A DNA stretch of 52,474 nucleotides from Acetatifactor sp. (GTDB lineage Bacteria; Bacillota; Clostridia; Lachnospirales; Lachnospiraceae), in contig JAIDDH010000028.1 of the NCBI GenBank assembly GCA_029055435.1, positions 1-52,474 of the forward strand, in the 5' to 3' direction. The notes beneath the pieces are model-generated. The model was not told where the DNA came from and did not search any database. It saw only the letters and a program-made list of their open reading frames with translations. The position numbers were made by a program, and so were the translations under genes. This document shows, in pieces, positions 9,543-18,314 of this stretch. Each line of letters starts with the position of its first letter. The stretch's first letter is position 1.

Positions 9543-10655
9543 TCACACTTTGCCCTGCAGGTGATACACAAAGGCCAGTACCTCCGCCACCGCCTGATAG
9601 AGCTCCGGCGGCACTACCTGTCCCACGTCCACATTGGCGTAAAGCATGCGGGCTAACGGTTTGTTCTCCACAATCTCCACATGGTTTTCTCTGGCAACTT
9701 CCTTGATCTTGGCCGCCAGATAATCCTCTCCCTTGGCCAGCACCAGAGGAGCGTCCGCCACCTCCGGGTCATATTTTATGGCCACGGCATAGTGCGTGGG
9801 GTTTGTGATGACAACATCCGCCCTGGGCAAATCCTGCATCATACGGCGCTGGGACGCCTCGCGCATACGCTGTTTGATCTTTCCTTTGATCTGAGGATCT
9901 CCTTCCGACTGTTTGTACTCGTCCTTGATCTCCTGCTTGGTCATGCGCATATCACGGGCAAATTTCACCTTCTGATAAATATAATCTGCCGCTGCAATAA
10001 TCATATAAAGCGCCGACACCCGGATTCCCAGATCCGTAACGGTAGTGGCAATCAATTGCAGCGCCTGCAAGAGCGGCATATCATAGAGAAAAAACAAAAG
10101 CCGCCACTTGTCCTTCAGATAATTATAGCATATATAAACAATTAATCCAATCTTTGCGATCGATTTTACAAGTTCTACCAGCGAATTAATCGAAATAATC
10201 TTCTTAATGCCCGAAATGGGATTCATCTTGCTGAGCTTGGGCTGCATAGGCTTTGAGGTAGGCTTCCATTTCACCTGTGCCACATCGCAGATAAAGGCCA
10301 CCAGAAAACCAATGATCAAAATCGGCCCGATGATTATGACAATCTGGATCAACATCTCCCGAAATATAAGCTTTGTATCATTCTGAGGCATATAGCCCCG
10401 CCAGAAACGCACTGTCTCGCTGATGCGCTCATAAATCAGGGAGAACACGGACAGAAGCTGAGTGCTCATCACTCCCACCCAGAAGCGGAGAATCAAAAAC
10501 AGCGCCAGAAGCCCCACTCCGTTTGCAACCTCCCGGCTCTTGGCAACCTGGCCTTCCTTCCGGGCATCGCTTAACTTTTTCTCGGTGGCAGGCTCGGTTT
10601 TCTCACCGCCAGGCCCTTCCTTAGCAAAAAACTGCAGATTATATTCCAATAGCAT
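9543..10655 (-). CDS. flhB: FlhB, export substrate-specificity switch
   Basis: Membrane subunit of the flagellar export apparatus that switches substrate from rod/hook to filament. The protein has four predicted membrane helices (about 30-210) and a cytoplasmic domain with the autocleavage motif NPTH at about residue 285. The 86 residues that follow fit the FlhB-CC fragment. A longer frame opens at 10688, but I choose the ATG at 10653-10655, with AGGAG seven bases upstream and the typical family start MLLEYNLQFFA followed by EKTEPATEKK. It begins 11 bases after the fliR stop. Confidence 0.93.
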   Translation of the reverse strand: MLLEYNLQFFAKEGPGGEKTEPATEKKLSDARKEGQVAKSREVANGVGLLALFLILRFWVGVMSTQLLSVFSLIYERISETVRFWRGYMPQNDTKLIFREMLIQIVIIIGPILIIGFLVAFICDVAQVKWKPTSKPMQPKLSKMNPISGIKKIISINSLVELVKSIAKIGLIVYICYNYLKDKWRLLFFLYDMPLLQALQLIATTVTDLGIRVSALYMIIAAADYIYQKVKFARDMRMTKQEIKDEYKQSEGDPQIKGKIKQRMREASQRRMMQDLPRADVVITNPTHYAVAIKYDPEVADAPLVLAKGEDYLAAKIKEVARENHVEIVENKPLARMLYANVDVGQVVPPELYQAVAEVLAFVYHLQGKV

Positions 10656-10665
10656 AGCTTGTCTC

Positions 10666-11451
10666 CTAGGGCCGTATGGCTTCCACAAAGGACACCACCA
10701 CAGTCTGCATCTCCTGAAAAATGAAATCTGCAGCCCCCGCCATCAGCTCTGTCGTGATAAACAATACTGTCATTCCTGTCAGGATTTTCAACTGAATACC
10801 CACCGCAAACATATTCATCTGCGGGGACACCTTCGCCAGAATGCCAAGGGTGGTATTGAGCAACAGAATGACACAAAAAATGGGAAGCACGATCCGAAAA
10901 CCGATGATGATATAGTCGCTCATAAACTGAATGATCGCACTCAGCATGGCCTCCCTTCGGAACACAATACCGCCCACGGGAATCAACACAAAGCTGTCGG
11001 CCAAAGCCCCCAAAAGATATCGATACATGCCCGTTGCAATGAGCATCATGGAAAATGCATACTGATACAGGACACCGGTAATACTGGTCTGATTCCTGCT
11101 GTTAGGGTCCATCAACGTCACCATGGAAAGCCCTGTCTCCATATCTGCAACGGAACCCGCAAAATTCAGGATGGACATACAGATGTTTGCGCCAAAGCCG
11201 ATCAAAAGTCCCGCGATTGCCTCCTTCATTACAATGATGGCATAGTCCATCACCGTCTCAAAAATAATAGCCTCCGCAGGCGTCAATGCCTGATACAAAA
11301 GGACGGACACAAAGACGCTCAGTGCCACCCGCACCCGGGCAGGCGTATTGTTCATGCTGAAGAAAGGCGCAATAAACACAAAGCTGGATACCCTCACCAG
11401 AATCAACAGAAAATATTCTAAATCATACATGGAAAAGGATAAATCTATCAT
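10666..11451 (-). CDS. fliR: FliR, flagellar export gate protein
   Basis: Integral membrane subunit of the FliPQR export gate core, which forms the entry channel for exported rod, hook and filament proteins. The 261 residues contain about six hydrophobic segments and the family landmarks around ARVRVALSVFVSVLL and ETGLSMVTLMDP. The order fliP-fliQ-fliR-flhB-flhA is the standard one. The start ATG has AAGGAAC upstream, and the gene follows fliQ by 23 bases. Confidence 0.93.
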   Translation of the reverse strand: MIDLSFSMYDLEYFLLILVRVSSFVFIAPFFSMNNTPARVRVALSVFVSVLLYQALTPAEAIIFETVMDYAIIVMKEAIAGLLIGFGANICMSILNFAGSVADMETGLSMVTLMDPNSRNQTSITGVLYQYAFSMMLIATGMYRYLLGALADSFVLIPVGGIVFRREAMLSAIIQFMSDYIIIGFRIVLPIFCVILLLNTTLGILAKVSPQMNMFAVGIQLKILTGMTVLFITTELMAGAADFIFQEMQTVVVSFVEAIRP

Positions 11452-11474
11452 GGATTCTGTTCCTTCTCAGCTTC

Positions 11475-11747
11475 CTAGCGATGGATATAGAGACTGAAAT
11501 CTCCCCAGAGCTGTGTGGTAAACTCCACTATCTTAGTCATTATCCAGCCGCCCAAAAGAGACAGCGCCAGAAAGACGGAAATAATCTTCGGCACAAAGGT
11601 CAGCGTCTGCTCCTGGATGGAAGTCATGGTCTGAAAGATACTGACCAAAAGTCCCACCGTCAGAGATACCAGCAAAATAGGCAACGCCGCCTGAATCACC
11701 ACAAACAGAGCGTTGCGGGTTATATCGGTAACCGCATCTATGGTCAT
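11475..11747 (-). CDS. fliQ: FliQ, flagellar export gate protein
   Basis: Small membrane subunit of the FliPQR gate. The 90 residues form two membrane helices (about 15-40 and 52-78) with the family pattern GLLVSIFQTMTSIQEQTLTF between them. This is the expected length. An AGGAGGAGATAGG ribosome site precedes the ATG. It lies between fliP (14-base gap) and fliR, the conserved order. Confidence 0.94.
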   Translation of the reverse strand: MTIDAVTDITRNALFVVIQAALPILLVSLTVGLLVSIFQTMTSIQEQTLTFVPKIISVFLALSLLGGWIMTKIVEFTTQLWGDFSLYIHR

Positions 11748-11761
11748 CCTATCTCCTCCTG

Positions 11762-12670
11762 TCAGTAAAAGGTCATGACGAGCTGTCCGATAATCAGCGC
11801 CCAGCCGTCCGCCATGACAAACAACAATATCTTAAACGGCATAGAGATTGTAGTGGGCGGTAGCATCATCATACCCATACTCATCAGCGTGGACGCCACC
11901 ACCATATCAATCACAATAAACGGAATATAAATCATAAATCCAATCCAGAAAGCCGTGCGCAGCTCACTGATCATAAAGCTGGGAATCAGCACGGAATTGG
12001 GAATCGTCTCAATCACTCCGTCCCACTCCTGCCCGGATATATTCATGAAGAGCTCCACATCCTTCAGCTGCGTCTGCGGATACATAAACTCCCGCAGAGG
12101 CTCCATAGCCAACTTCATGGCCTCCTCCTGATTGATCGTCCCCTCATTGAACGGCTTGATGGCCTGCTCGTTGATCTGATTAAAGGTAGGCTCCATGATA
12201 AAAAAGGTGAGGATCAGAGCCAGACCGATCAAAATCTGATTGGGCGGGGCAGTCTGCGTGTTCAGGGCCGCCCGGGTAAAATGCAGCACAATGATGATTC
12301 TCGTAAAAGAGGTCATCATAATGATCAGTATCGGTGCAATGGAAATCAGCGTCAGTGTCAACAGTATTCGCAGAGCACCATTGAGCTGCCCATTGTCCTC
12401 GTTCACAGTTAAAGTCACGGAATTCACCGTGTTCAACTGATTGAGCTCATCAGGAGTCTGAGCTGTACCCGCCGGATTTATGGTGGTGGACACGGAGGTG
12501 TCACCCGTCAGGGCATGATTCTCCGCCGCATATACCTTCAGCCCTCCCGGGACTACCGTATGAATGCACAATATGCCCACCGTAACCAGCAGGCACATCA
12601 AAAGGAAAAAGCCTTTGACGGCTTTTTCCCTTGTCATTATTTGTCTTCCAGCTCGCTTAAAACTCTTCAT
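11762..12670 (-). CDS. fliP: FliP, flagellar export gate protein
   Basis: Membrane subunit that forms the main ring of the export gate. The 302 residues begin with a hydrophobic, signal-peptide-like segment (about 15-40), then a periplasm-facing stretch, then four membrane helices. Family landmarks include MMTSFTRIIIVLHFTRAAL, TAPPNQILIGLALILT and PFIVIDMVVASTLMSMGM. The ATG overlaps the fliO stop as ATGA, pointing to coupling. A second in-frame Met at residue 12 (MTREKAVKGFF) is an alternative start. Confidence 0.94.
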   Translation of the reverse strand: MKSFKRAGRQIMTREKAVKGFFLLMCLLVTVGILCIHTVVPGGLKVYAAENHALTGDTSVSTTINPAGTAQTPDELNQLNTVNSVTLTVNEDNGQLNGALRILLTLTLISIAPILIIMMTSFTRIIIVLHFTRAALNTQTAPPNQILIGLALILTFFIMEPTFNQINEQAIKPFNEGTINQEEAMKLAMEPLREFMYPQTQLKDVELFMNISGQEWDGVIETIPNSVLIPSFMISELRTAFWIGFMIYIPFIVIDMVVASTLMSMGMMMLPPTTISMPFKILLFVMADGWALIIGQLVMTFY

Positions 12671-13047
12671 TCGTCACTGTCCTTCGATTCGCTCTGTTCA
12701 CTGGAACCCATTTTTATGGTCTTCTGAAACAATTCTTTAAAGCTTGTCCTATTCAGATCGGTGTCCTGAAGCTTCAACTGTTCAGGGGACACCTCTCCCA
12801 GCATGGTCACCGTGTCCTTACAGACTGCAATGGCCATATAAGTATCGCCCACCCGCACCAGCTGTATATACTTATTGTTGGTAATCCGGGCAGTTTCAAT
12901 AATCTCAATATTGCAGTTGGCATTCTGCAGCTTCTGATAGCTGGCCATCCATCTGGTCACCCATGCAGTAACGCCGAGCACCAGGACAAAAATCACCAGC
13001 ACAGTGATAAACTGCGCATAACTTGCCGCTGTCAGAAGAATGCTCAT
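12667..13047 (-). CDS. fliO: FliO (FliZ), export gate assembly factor
   Basis: Small bitopic membrane protein that helps assemble the FliP ring. The 126 residues have one N-terminal membrane helix (about 12-34) and a cytoplasmic tail with a beta-rich core around IEIIETARITNNKYIQLVRV, ending in a charged stretch. The start shares one base with the cheY stop (TAATG) and the stop overlaps fliP, so the three genes are tightly coupled. FliO is poorly conserved in sequence, so the call rests on topology and position as much as on similarity. Confidence 0.85.
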   Translation of the reverse strand: MSILLTAASYAQFITVLVIFVLVLGVTAWVTRWMASYQKLQNANCNIEIIETARITNNKYIQLVRVGDTYMAIAVCKDTVTMLGEVSPEQLKLQDTDLNRTSFKELFQKTIKMGSSEQSESKDSDE

Positions 13048-13409
13048 TATCCCACGACCTTCTTTACCGCCTCAATAACACGGTCAGCCTGGAACGGTTT
13101 TACAATGAAGTCCTTCGCGCCTGCCTGAATGGATTCAATAACCATGGCCTGCTGTCCCATCGCAGAACACATAATAACCTGTGCGCCTGCGTCAAGCTTT
13201 TTGATTTCCTTCAGAGCCTGAATGCCGTCCATCTCAGGCATGGTGATATCCATCAGCACCAGATCAGGACTCACTTCTTTGTATTTTTCTACTGCTTTCT
13301 GGCCATTCTCCGCCTCGCCGGCCACATTGTAGCCGTTCTTGGTAAGAATATCCTTAATCATCATTCTCATAAATGCTGCATCATCGCATATTAAAATATT
13401 TTTAGCCAT
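13047..13409 (-). CDS. cheY: CheY, chemotaxis response regulator
   Basis: Single-domain receiver that, when phosphorylated by CheA, binds the FliM/FliY switch. The 120 residues contain the acidic pair D9-D10 in ILICDDAAFM, phospho-acceptor Asp54 in LVLMDITMP, a switch Ser in CSAMG, and Lys in FIVKPF. There is no output domain. Position between fliY and fliO is the same as in Bacillus, which supports a motor role. A possible promoter with an extended -10 lies just upstream. Confidence 0.94.
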   Translation of the reverse strand: MAKNILICDDAAFMRMMIKDILTKNGYNVAGEAENGQKAVEKYKEVSPDLVLMDITMPEMDGIQALKEIKKLDAGAQVIMCSAMGQQAMVIESIQAGAKDFIVKPFQADRVIEAVKKVVG

Positions 13410-13442
13410 GTTTTCCCTCCATTGGTTATGACGCTTAGTGTA

Positions 13443-13472
13443 AGTATATCACAAATACGGTCGTTTTGTCAG
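13443..13472 (-). promoter_or_regulatory. Possible internal promoter upstream of cheY
   Basis: On the minus strand there is CTGACA (13467-13472), an 18-base spacer, and TATACT (13443-13448) preceded by TGA, which gives an extended -10. It lies in the 66-base gap between the fliY stop and the cheY start, larger than most gaps in this operon. It would give cheY-fliOPQR a second transcript. Seen by eye only. Confidence 0.4.
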
Positions 13473-13475
13473 CCC

Positions 13476-14834
13476 TTATTTGATAATTTCAGTGACTCGG
13501 ATGCCAAAACTTTCTTCAATCACGACAACCTCGCCCTTGGCGACAAATTTACCGTTTACCAACACATCGATGGGCTCGCCCGCAATGCGGTCCAGCTCAA
13601 TAATGGTTCCCGGTGAAAATTCGAGAATCTCGGAAATGGATTTGCTGGTTCGTCCCAGTTCCACCGTAACCTCCAGTGGTACATCCATAATCAACCCGAT
13701 ATTCTCCTGTCCGGCAAAACCTGCCATATCCCCGGAGAAATTCTGGAACTGTGCCGGCTGCACATTTACAGGTTGCTGCATTGGCATCATTCCCTGCATG
13801 GGCATCTGCATTGGCATTCCCTGCATGGGCATCATTCCCTGCATAGGCATCATTCCCGGCATGGGCATACCCTGCATAGGCATTCCCTGCATTCCCATAC
13901 CGCTCATATCCGCTCCGTATCCCATGCCACCCTGAGGTGCCATTCCCGGCGCCATACCACCCTGAGGAGGCATGCTTGCCTGAGGTGCTGCTTGGGGTGC
14001 CGCTGCCTGGGGTGCCGCGCCTCCCATGGCCGGGGCAGGCGCAGACGGCGCTGCCGGCTCGGGCGCAGGTTCAGCGCCTCCTATCTGATTATTCATGAAA
14101 GTTTCTACCACTTTCTTGGCAAAATCTATAGGATAAAGCTGCATGATGGTACTATCCACAAGTGTGTCAATCTGCATGCGGAAAGCAATCTTTACAAAAG
14201 TTCCGCCCAGGAAAGGTGCGATATCTCCCCCTGATTTGATCTTTGTCAAATCTAACAGCGTCGCCTCGGGCGGGCTGATATCAATCACTGTACTGAGCAT
14301 GGTTGAAAGGGAAGTGGCCGCTGCACCCATCATCTGGTTCATGGCCTCGGAGATTGCGCTCAGATGCAGCTCTCCCAGCTCTCCATCCGTGTTGGTGCCG
14401 TCTCCACCCATCATCAAATCCGTGATTACCTTTACATCATGTTCCTTCAACACCAGAATGTTGGTGCCGTCCAGTCCCACCGTGTACTTGATCTGAATGA
14501 ACACACAGGGCTTCTCATACATATCCAGAAGGCTCTCCCACCGCGCCAGCTCAACTGTCGGCGTAGTGATATTGACCTTTCTGTTAACCAATGAATACAA
14601 TGTGGTGGCGGAGGAACCCATACTGATATTTCCTACCTCACCGATAGCATCCTTCTCCACATCAGTCAGCTGATCGCCCTGTCCCGCATCTGCGCCGCCC
14701 GGATTTTCCCCGGCAGCTTCGGACGTCATGGAACCGTCGCTCTCATCCGCCGACAGATCTGCCTCCAATTCGTTCGACAGATCCATGCCACTCAACAGGG
14801 CACTGATTTCATCCTGAGAAAGCATTCCGTCCAT
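13476..14834 (-). CDS. fliY: FliY, C-ring switch protein with CheY-P phosphatase domain
   Basis: Motor switch component that replaces FliN in Gram-positives. Parts over 452 residues: an N-terminal segment resembling the start of FliM (LSQDEISALLSGM), which could bind CheY-P; a CheC-like phosphatase domain with two intact motif copies (D62, E66, N69, P92 and S159, E163, N166, P189); a long Met/Gly/Pro/Gln/Ala-rich linker (about 245-370); and a C-terminal SpoA/FliN domain (about 375-452). The linker is much longer and richer in Met than I would expect. It begins three bases after the fliM stop. Confidence 0.92.
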   Translation of the reverse strand: MDGMLSQDEISALLSGMDLSNELEADLSADESDGSMTSEAAGENPGGADAGQGDQLTDVEKDAIGEVGNISMGSSATTLYSLVNRKVNITTPTVELARWESLLDMYEKPCVFIQIKYTVGLDGTNILVLKEHDVKVITDLMMGGDGTNTDGELGELHLSAISEAMNQMMGAAATSLSTMLSTVIDISPPEATLLDLTKIKSGGDIAPFLGGTFVKIAFRMQIDTLVDSTIMQLYPIDFAKKVVETFMNNQIGGAEPAPEPAAPSAPAPAMGGAAPQAAAPQAAPQASMPPQGGMAPGMAPQGGMGYGADMSGMGMQGMPMQGMPMPGMMPMQGMMPMQGMPMQMPMQGMMPMQQPVNVQPAQFQNFSGDMAGFAGQENIGLIMDVPLEVTVELGRTSKSISEILEFSPGTIIELDRIAGEPIDVLVNGKFVAKGEVVVIEESFGIRVTEIIK

Positions 14835-14837
14835 GTT

Positions 14838-15818
14838 CTAATCCTCCTCTCTGATTACCGATGTGATCCGCACAGCGTAAACATCTTTATTGGCGCCGGG
14901 CAAAGCGGTAAATTTTTTGATATTTCCTACATAAATATTCATGTCATTCTCCACCTTGGAATCCAGTCGAATGCAGTCTCCCACCTGAAGATTCATGAAA
15001 TCTCCCACAGAGAGCGTGCTTCTTCCCAGCACTGCCTTGATAGGCACATCCACCCTCCGAATCATCGACTCGATATATTCCTCATAATTTTCATCATGCT
15101 TCTCCTGCATGGAGGAGAACCAGAACTTCGTATTCAGTTTGTCCATAACGTCTTCCAGCGTGAAAAAGGGAAGACAGATATTGACCATGCCCTCCACATC
15201 GCCTATCTTCAGGCTCAATGTGACAATGGCAATCATATCGCTGGGTGCAATGACCTGGGCAAACTGTGAATTGGTCTCCAGCCGATTCAGAACCGGCGAG
15301 ATATCCACAACATTTTTCCATGGTTCCCTCAGAAGCTGAGTCAGCATCACCATGACTTTCTGTATTATGGACAATTCAATCTCTGAAAATTCTCTGTTTT
15401 TTTCAAGCGGCACTCCCATGCCTCCCAGCATGCGATCCAATATGGCATATGCCAGATTGGTGGCCATCTCTATAATAATCGTACCGTTCAGCGGATTGAA
15501 ATTGACAATGCCCAGAACAACCGGATTGGACAGGGCATTGGTAAACTCGCTGAAAGTTACCGTCTCAGAGCTAACTACTGCCACCTGCACATTATTGCGC
15601 AGATATGCGGGAAGGTTGGTAGACACCAGTCGCCCGTAATGCTCAAAAATTATTTCCAGTGTTCTCAGATGCTCCTTCGAGAACTTCGTCGGACGGCTGA
15701 AATCATAATTCTTGACTTGTTTTTCATCGCCCTTATCCACGTCTTCTGCATCGAGTTCACCGGAAGACAACGCCGCAAGCAGATTGTCTATCTCGCTCTG
15801 TGAAAGGACCTCGCCCAC
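14838..15818 (-). CDS. fliM: FliM, C-ring switch protein
   Basis: Core switch protein of the flagellar C ring. The 326 residues contain the N-terminal CheY-P-binding peptide (LSQSEIDNLLAAL), a middle domain that contacts FliG (about 45-230, with the GGMG motif in DRMLGGMGVP), and a C-terminal SpoA domain. The start is GTG at 15816-15818, preceded by AAAGGAGGTGA, a near-perfect ribosome site. fliL is upstream, fliY downstream. Confidence 0.94.
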   Translation of the reverse strand: MGEVLSQSEIDNLLAALSSGELDAEDVDKGDEKQVKNYDFSRPTKFSKEHLRTLEIIFEHYGRLVSTNLPAYLRNNVQVAVVSSETVTFSEFTNALSNPVVLGIVNFNPLNGTIIIEMATNLAYAILDRMLGGMGVPLEKNREFSEIELSIIQKVMVMLTQLLREPWKNVVDISPVLNRLETNSQFAQVIAPSDMIAIVTLSLKIGDVEGMVNICLPFFTLEDVMDKLNTKFWFSSMQEKHDENYEEYIESMIRRVDVPIKAVLGRSTLSVGDFMNLQVGDCIRLDSKVENDMNIYVGNIKKFTALPGANKDVYAVRITSVIREED

Positions 15819-15860
15819 AAGCGCTCACCTCCTTTATAGGATATCGACTGTCGTTTCTTA

Positions 15861-16397
15861 TCAGCCGTACTTCACTTCGCTGATAGAAACCTTATAGATG
15901 AAATCGCTCTGGAACAATTCCTGAACAGCAGCCAGTATCTCGGCCTTCAATCCCTCCAGTCCGGGGTCTGCCTGCAATTCCGATGCGGTATGCTTGCTGA
16001 CGATGGTATTGATGGCATCTTTGAGCAGTCCCTCCTGCTCGGCCATGGCCTCATCCGATCCATAAGTTTTATAATCTTTATGCTTAGTGTTCAATGAAAA
16101 AGACACATTGCACACAAGATACCCCTGTTTGCTCTGCCCGTCAGCCACAGTCTCTGCAGCAAGAGGCATTGTCATAGGATTTGCTATAGCATAGAAGGCT
16201 GTATCCTTCAGGGATATCTCCTCCTTCACCTCCTGCCCAGGCACAGTGAGCTCCAAATTCATCACTGTAGCGATGTTCCCCACCAGATCCGCCACTTTTT
16301 TGTTGGTGCTGGTCACATTGAACATCATCACCGATGTCAGAACAATATTGACTATCAAAAGAGCCAGTATGATAATTGACAAAATATTTTTCTTCAT
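15861..16397 (-). CDS. fliL: FliL, stator-associated basal body protein
   Basis: Single-pass membrane protein that surrounds and supports the stator. The 178 residues have a short basic N terminus (MKKN), one membrane helix (about 5-28), and an extracytoplasmic domain of the expected stomatin-like FliL type, ending near VSISEVKYG. Sequence similarity within FliL is low, so the call leans on topology, length and position between motB and fliM. Confidence 0.85.
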   Translation of the reverse strand: MKKNILSIIILALLIVNIVLTSVMMFNVTSTNKKVADLVGNIATVMNLELTVPGQEVKEEISLKDTAFYAIANPMTMPLAAETVADGQSKQGYLVCNVSFSLNTKHKDYKTYGSDEAMAEQEGLLKDAINTIVSKHTASELQADPGLEGLKAEILAAVQELFQSDFIYKVSISEVKYG

Positions 16398-16420
16398 CTC
16401 AAACCTCTTTCCCCATCCCC

Positions 16421-17245
16421 TCAGGAGGGATTGTAGATTCTGATTTCCACACGCCTGTTCTTGCTTCTCCCCTCCGCAGTGGAGTTGTCGGCAATGGGTA
16501 TTCGCTCTCCCATGCCCGCATGCCTGAGATTGCTTACGTCAAGCAGTGTGTGGTCCGCCAGATAATAGAACACAGACAGCGCTCTCGCGCTGGACAGTTC
16601 TTCGTTGCTCGCAAAGCGCGAGCTGTTGATGGGCACATTGTCCGTGTGTCCCTCTATCTCGATAGTGCCCTGCGAATAGCGCTCCAAAATCACGCCGACT
16701 TTATCGAGCACATCGAAGGAATCCGCATTGAGCTCGGCGCTTCCCGAGTCAAATAAAAGCGCTCCCTTCATGCTAAGCTGCACATACTGTGCAGTAAAGC
16801 TTACATCAATCTGGTCTGACAGTCTGCCTTCACTGACAGCCTCCTCCACCAGTTCAGCCAGCTCCTCATTATTCTGGAGCTGCCGCTCTTCCAGAGCCTC
16901 CTGCAATATCTGCATATCTCCGGACTTCTCATACTCCTCCAGCTTATCTTCAGGCGAAGCCGCATCGGACAGTTTGCCGGTGCTGTTAATGTATTGATCC
17001 AACTCATTCAGCTGACTCACGCCATTGCTGATCAGTATGCCGTCTCCGATTGCTGTCGCACCGCCGCTGAACACACTGAAAGTGTTATTCATAGCGGCCA
17101 CAAGCTCGTTCAGCTTTGATTCCTCCACAGTGGACATCGAAAAAAGAAGCACGAAGAAACAAAGCAACAGGTTCATCAGATCGCTGAAGGTGCTCATCCA
17201 CGCCGGCGACCCGGCGGGGGGCGCATCTTCTTTTCTCTTTGCCAC
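16421..17245 (-). CDS. motB: MotB, stator peptidoglycan-anchoring subunit
   Basis: Stator subunit that conducts ions with MotA and binds the cell wall. The 274 residues have a basic N terminus, one membrane helix (about 18-40) with the essential ion-binding Asp22 in TFSDLMNLLL, a linker, and a C-terminal OmpA-like peptidoglycan-binding domain with EGHTDNVPI and a following NEELSSARA. The start is GTG immediately after the motA stop, with GGTGAGGAG upstream. Whether H+ or Na+ is used cannot be read with confidence. Confidence 0.93.
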   Translation of the reverse strand: MAKRKEDAPPAGSPAWMSTFSDLMNLLLCFFVLLFSMSTVEESKLNELVAAMNNTFSVFSGGATAIGDGILISNGVSQLNELDQYINSTGKLSDAASPEDKLEEYEKSGDMQILQEALEERQLQNNEELAELVEEAVSEGRLSDQIDVSFTAQYVQLSMKGALLFDSGSAELNADSFDVLDKVGVILERYSQGTIEIEGHTDNVPINSSRFASNEELSSARALSVFYYLADHTLLDVSNLRHAGMGERIPIADNSTAEGRSKNRRVEIRIYNPS

Positions 17246-18046
17246 TTACTCCTCACCCCCTGCTTCCTCAGCATTGCTCTCCCTATCCTTGGGTGCAAGG
17301 AAGGATTTCAGCTTTTCTTCAATTACGCGAGGATTCTCACCAGCCTGTATGGATAACAGACCCTCTATCATAACCTCCTTCATCATCATCTCAGTGGCAT
17401 TGCTTGCCTTGAGCTTGTTGGAGACAGGTGTACATATCCAGTTAACCAGCAATGAACCATACAATGTGGTAATCAGCGCCACCGCCATGGACGGTCCGAT
17501 GGAGTTGGGATCAGACATATTATACAACATGTTTACCAGTCCTACCAGCGTACCGATCATACCCCAGGCAGGACCCATGGCTCCCATTACATCCCAGAAA
17601 TTAATCAGATTCTTATGTCTGCCCTCGATGCTGACCAGCTCCGTCTCCATGATGGCACGCACAAGATCGGGGTCTGTACCGTCCACAATCAGCAGGATGC
17701 CTTTCTTGAGGAAGGGTTCGTCCAAATCTGCCGCAGCCTCCTCCAAAGACAAAAGCCCTTCTTTCCGGGCTACGTTGGATAGCTCTATAATCTTCTTGAT
17801 TACATCTGTGGTATTCAACGTCGCCTGCTTAAAGATTAGCATGAAGCTCTTCATTCCCGCTATGAAGTCCGGGAGAGTAAATGAGCAGAGTGTCGCTCCC
17901 AGAGAGCCTCCGAATGTAATCAGAGCGGATGCAGGGTCTATATAACGCCCAATATTTGCTATACCCGCATTACTGATAACACCAAACATTAACATGGCAA
18001 AACCAAAAATAATACCTACTAATGACGCGATATCCACAACAATCAC
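17246..18046 (-). CDS. motA: MotA, stator ion-channel subunit
   Basis: Stator subunit with four membrane helices (about 7-27, 32-55, 145-170, 178-200) and a cytoplasmic loop that pushes on FliG. The family signature around GPAWGMIGTLVGLVNML is present. The 266 residues match the usual length. The start is GTG at 18044-18046, 24 bases after the flbD stop, with only a weak ribosome site (GGAATG). motB follows directly. Confidence 0.93.
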   Translation of the reverse strand: MIVVDIASLVGIIFGFAMLMFGVISNAGIANIGRYIDPASALITFGGSLGATLCSFTLPDFIAGMKSFMLIFKQATLNTTDVIKKIIELSNVARKEGLLSLEEAAADLDEPFLKKGILLIVDGTDPDLVRAIMETELVSIEGRHKNLINFWDVMGAMGPAWGMIGTLVGLVNMLYNMSDPNSIGPSMAVALITTLYGSLLVNWICTPVSNKLKASNATEMMMKEVMIEGLLSIQAGENPRVIEEKLKSFLAPKDRESNAEEAGGEE

Positions 18047-18070
18047 CTAAACATTCCGCAATTTTCAAAA

Positions 18071-18256
18071 TTATTCTGCAAGAATATCCTTTCGATACAA
18101 TTCTACTAGATTTTTTATCTCTTGTCTACTTTCTTTTACAATTATTTTTTTCCCAGTAGTCAAGGTAAGCACAGTATCAGGGGTTTCCTCCACCATTTCC
18201 AATAAATGGGGGTTCACCAGAATCTTAACTCCGCTTAATTTTGTCACCTCAATCAT
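18071..18256 (-). CDS. flbD: FlbD/SwrD family small flagellar protein
   Basis: A 61-residue cytoplasmic protein of the FlbD (SwrD, YlzI) family, found between flgE and motA in many Firmicutes and spirochetes. The sequence MIEVTKLSGVKILVNPHLLE followed by a Thr/Val-rich strand and a basic helix is typical. In Bacillus subtilis SwrD raises flagellar motor power (established); mechanism unknown. Here it is the first gene after a hairpin and a strong internal promoter-like sequence, so it may lead a separately boosted stator segment. Confidence 0.9.
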   Translation of the reverse strand: MIEVTKLSGVKILVNPHLLEMVEETPDTVLTLTTGKKIIVKESRQEIKNLVELYRKDILAE

Positions 18257-18281
18257 GCCTGTTACCCCCTATACATGGATT

Positions 18282-18314
18282 AAAGGGACGGAAACACTCC
18301 TTCTTCCGTCCCTT
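18282..18314 (-). terminator. Hairpin between flgE and flbD, possible attenuator
   Basis: AAGGGACGGAA pairs with TTCCGTCCCTT around an 8-9 base loop, followed on the minus strand by TTTAAT. The stem is strong but the T tract is short, so termination is likely partial. It lies immediately downstream of the -10 of a promoter-like sequence, so a transcript starting there would lack part of the 5' arm. Confidence 0.55.

Noticed and set aside
10462..11421. 319-codon plus-strand frame opposite fliR and flhB
   Set aside because: Both minus-strand genes have family motifs (NPTH in FlhB) and ribosome sites. The plus frame is a shadow.
13760..14000. Tandem short repeats that might suggest a CRISPR or microsatellite
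   Set aside because: They are the coding sequence for the Met/Gly/Pro-rich linker of FliY, in frame throughout, with no spacer-repeat structure.
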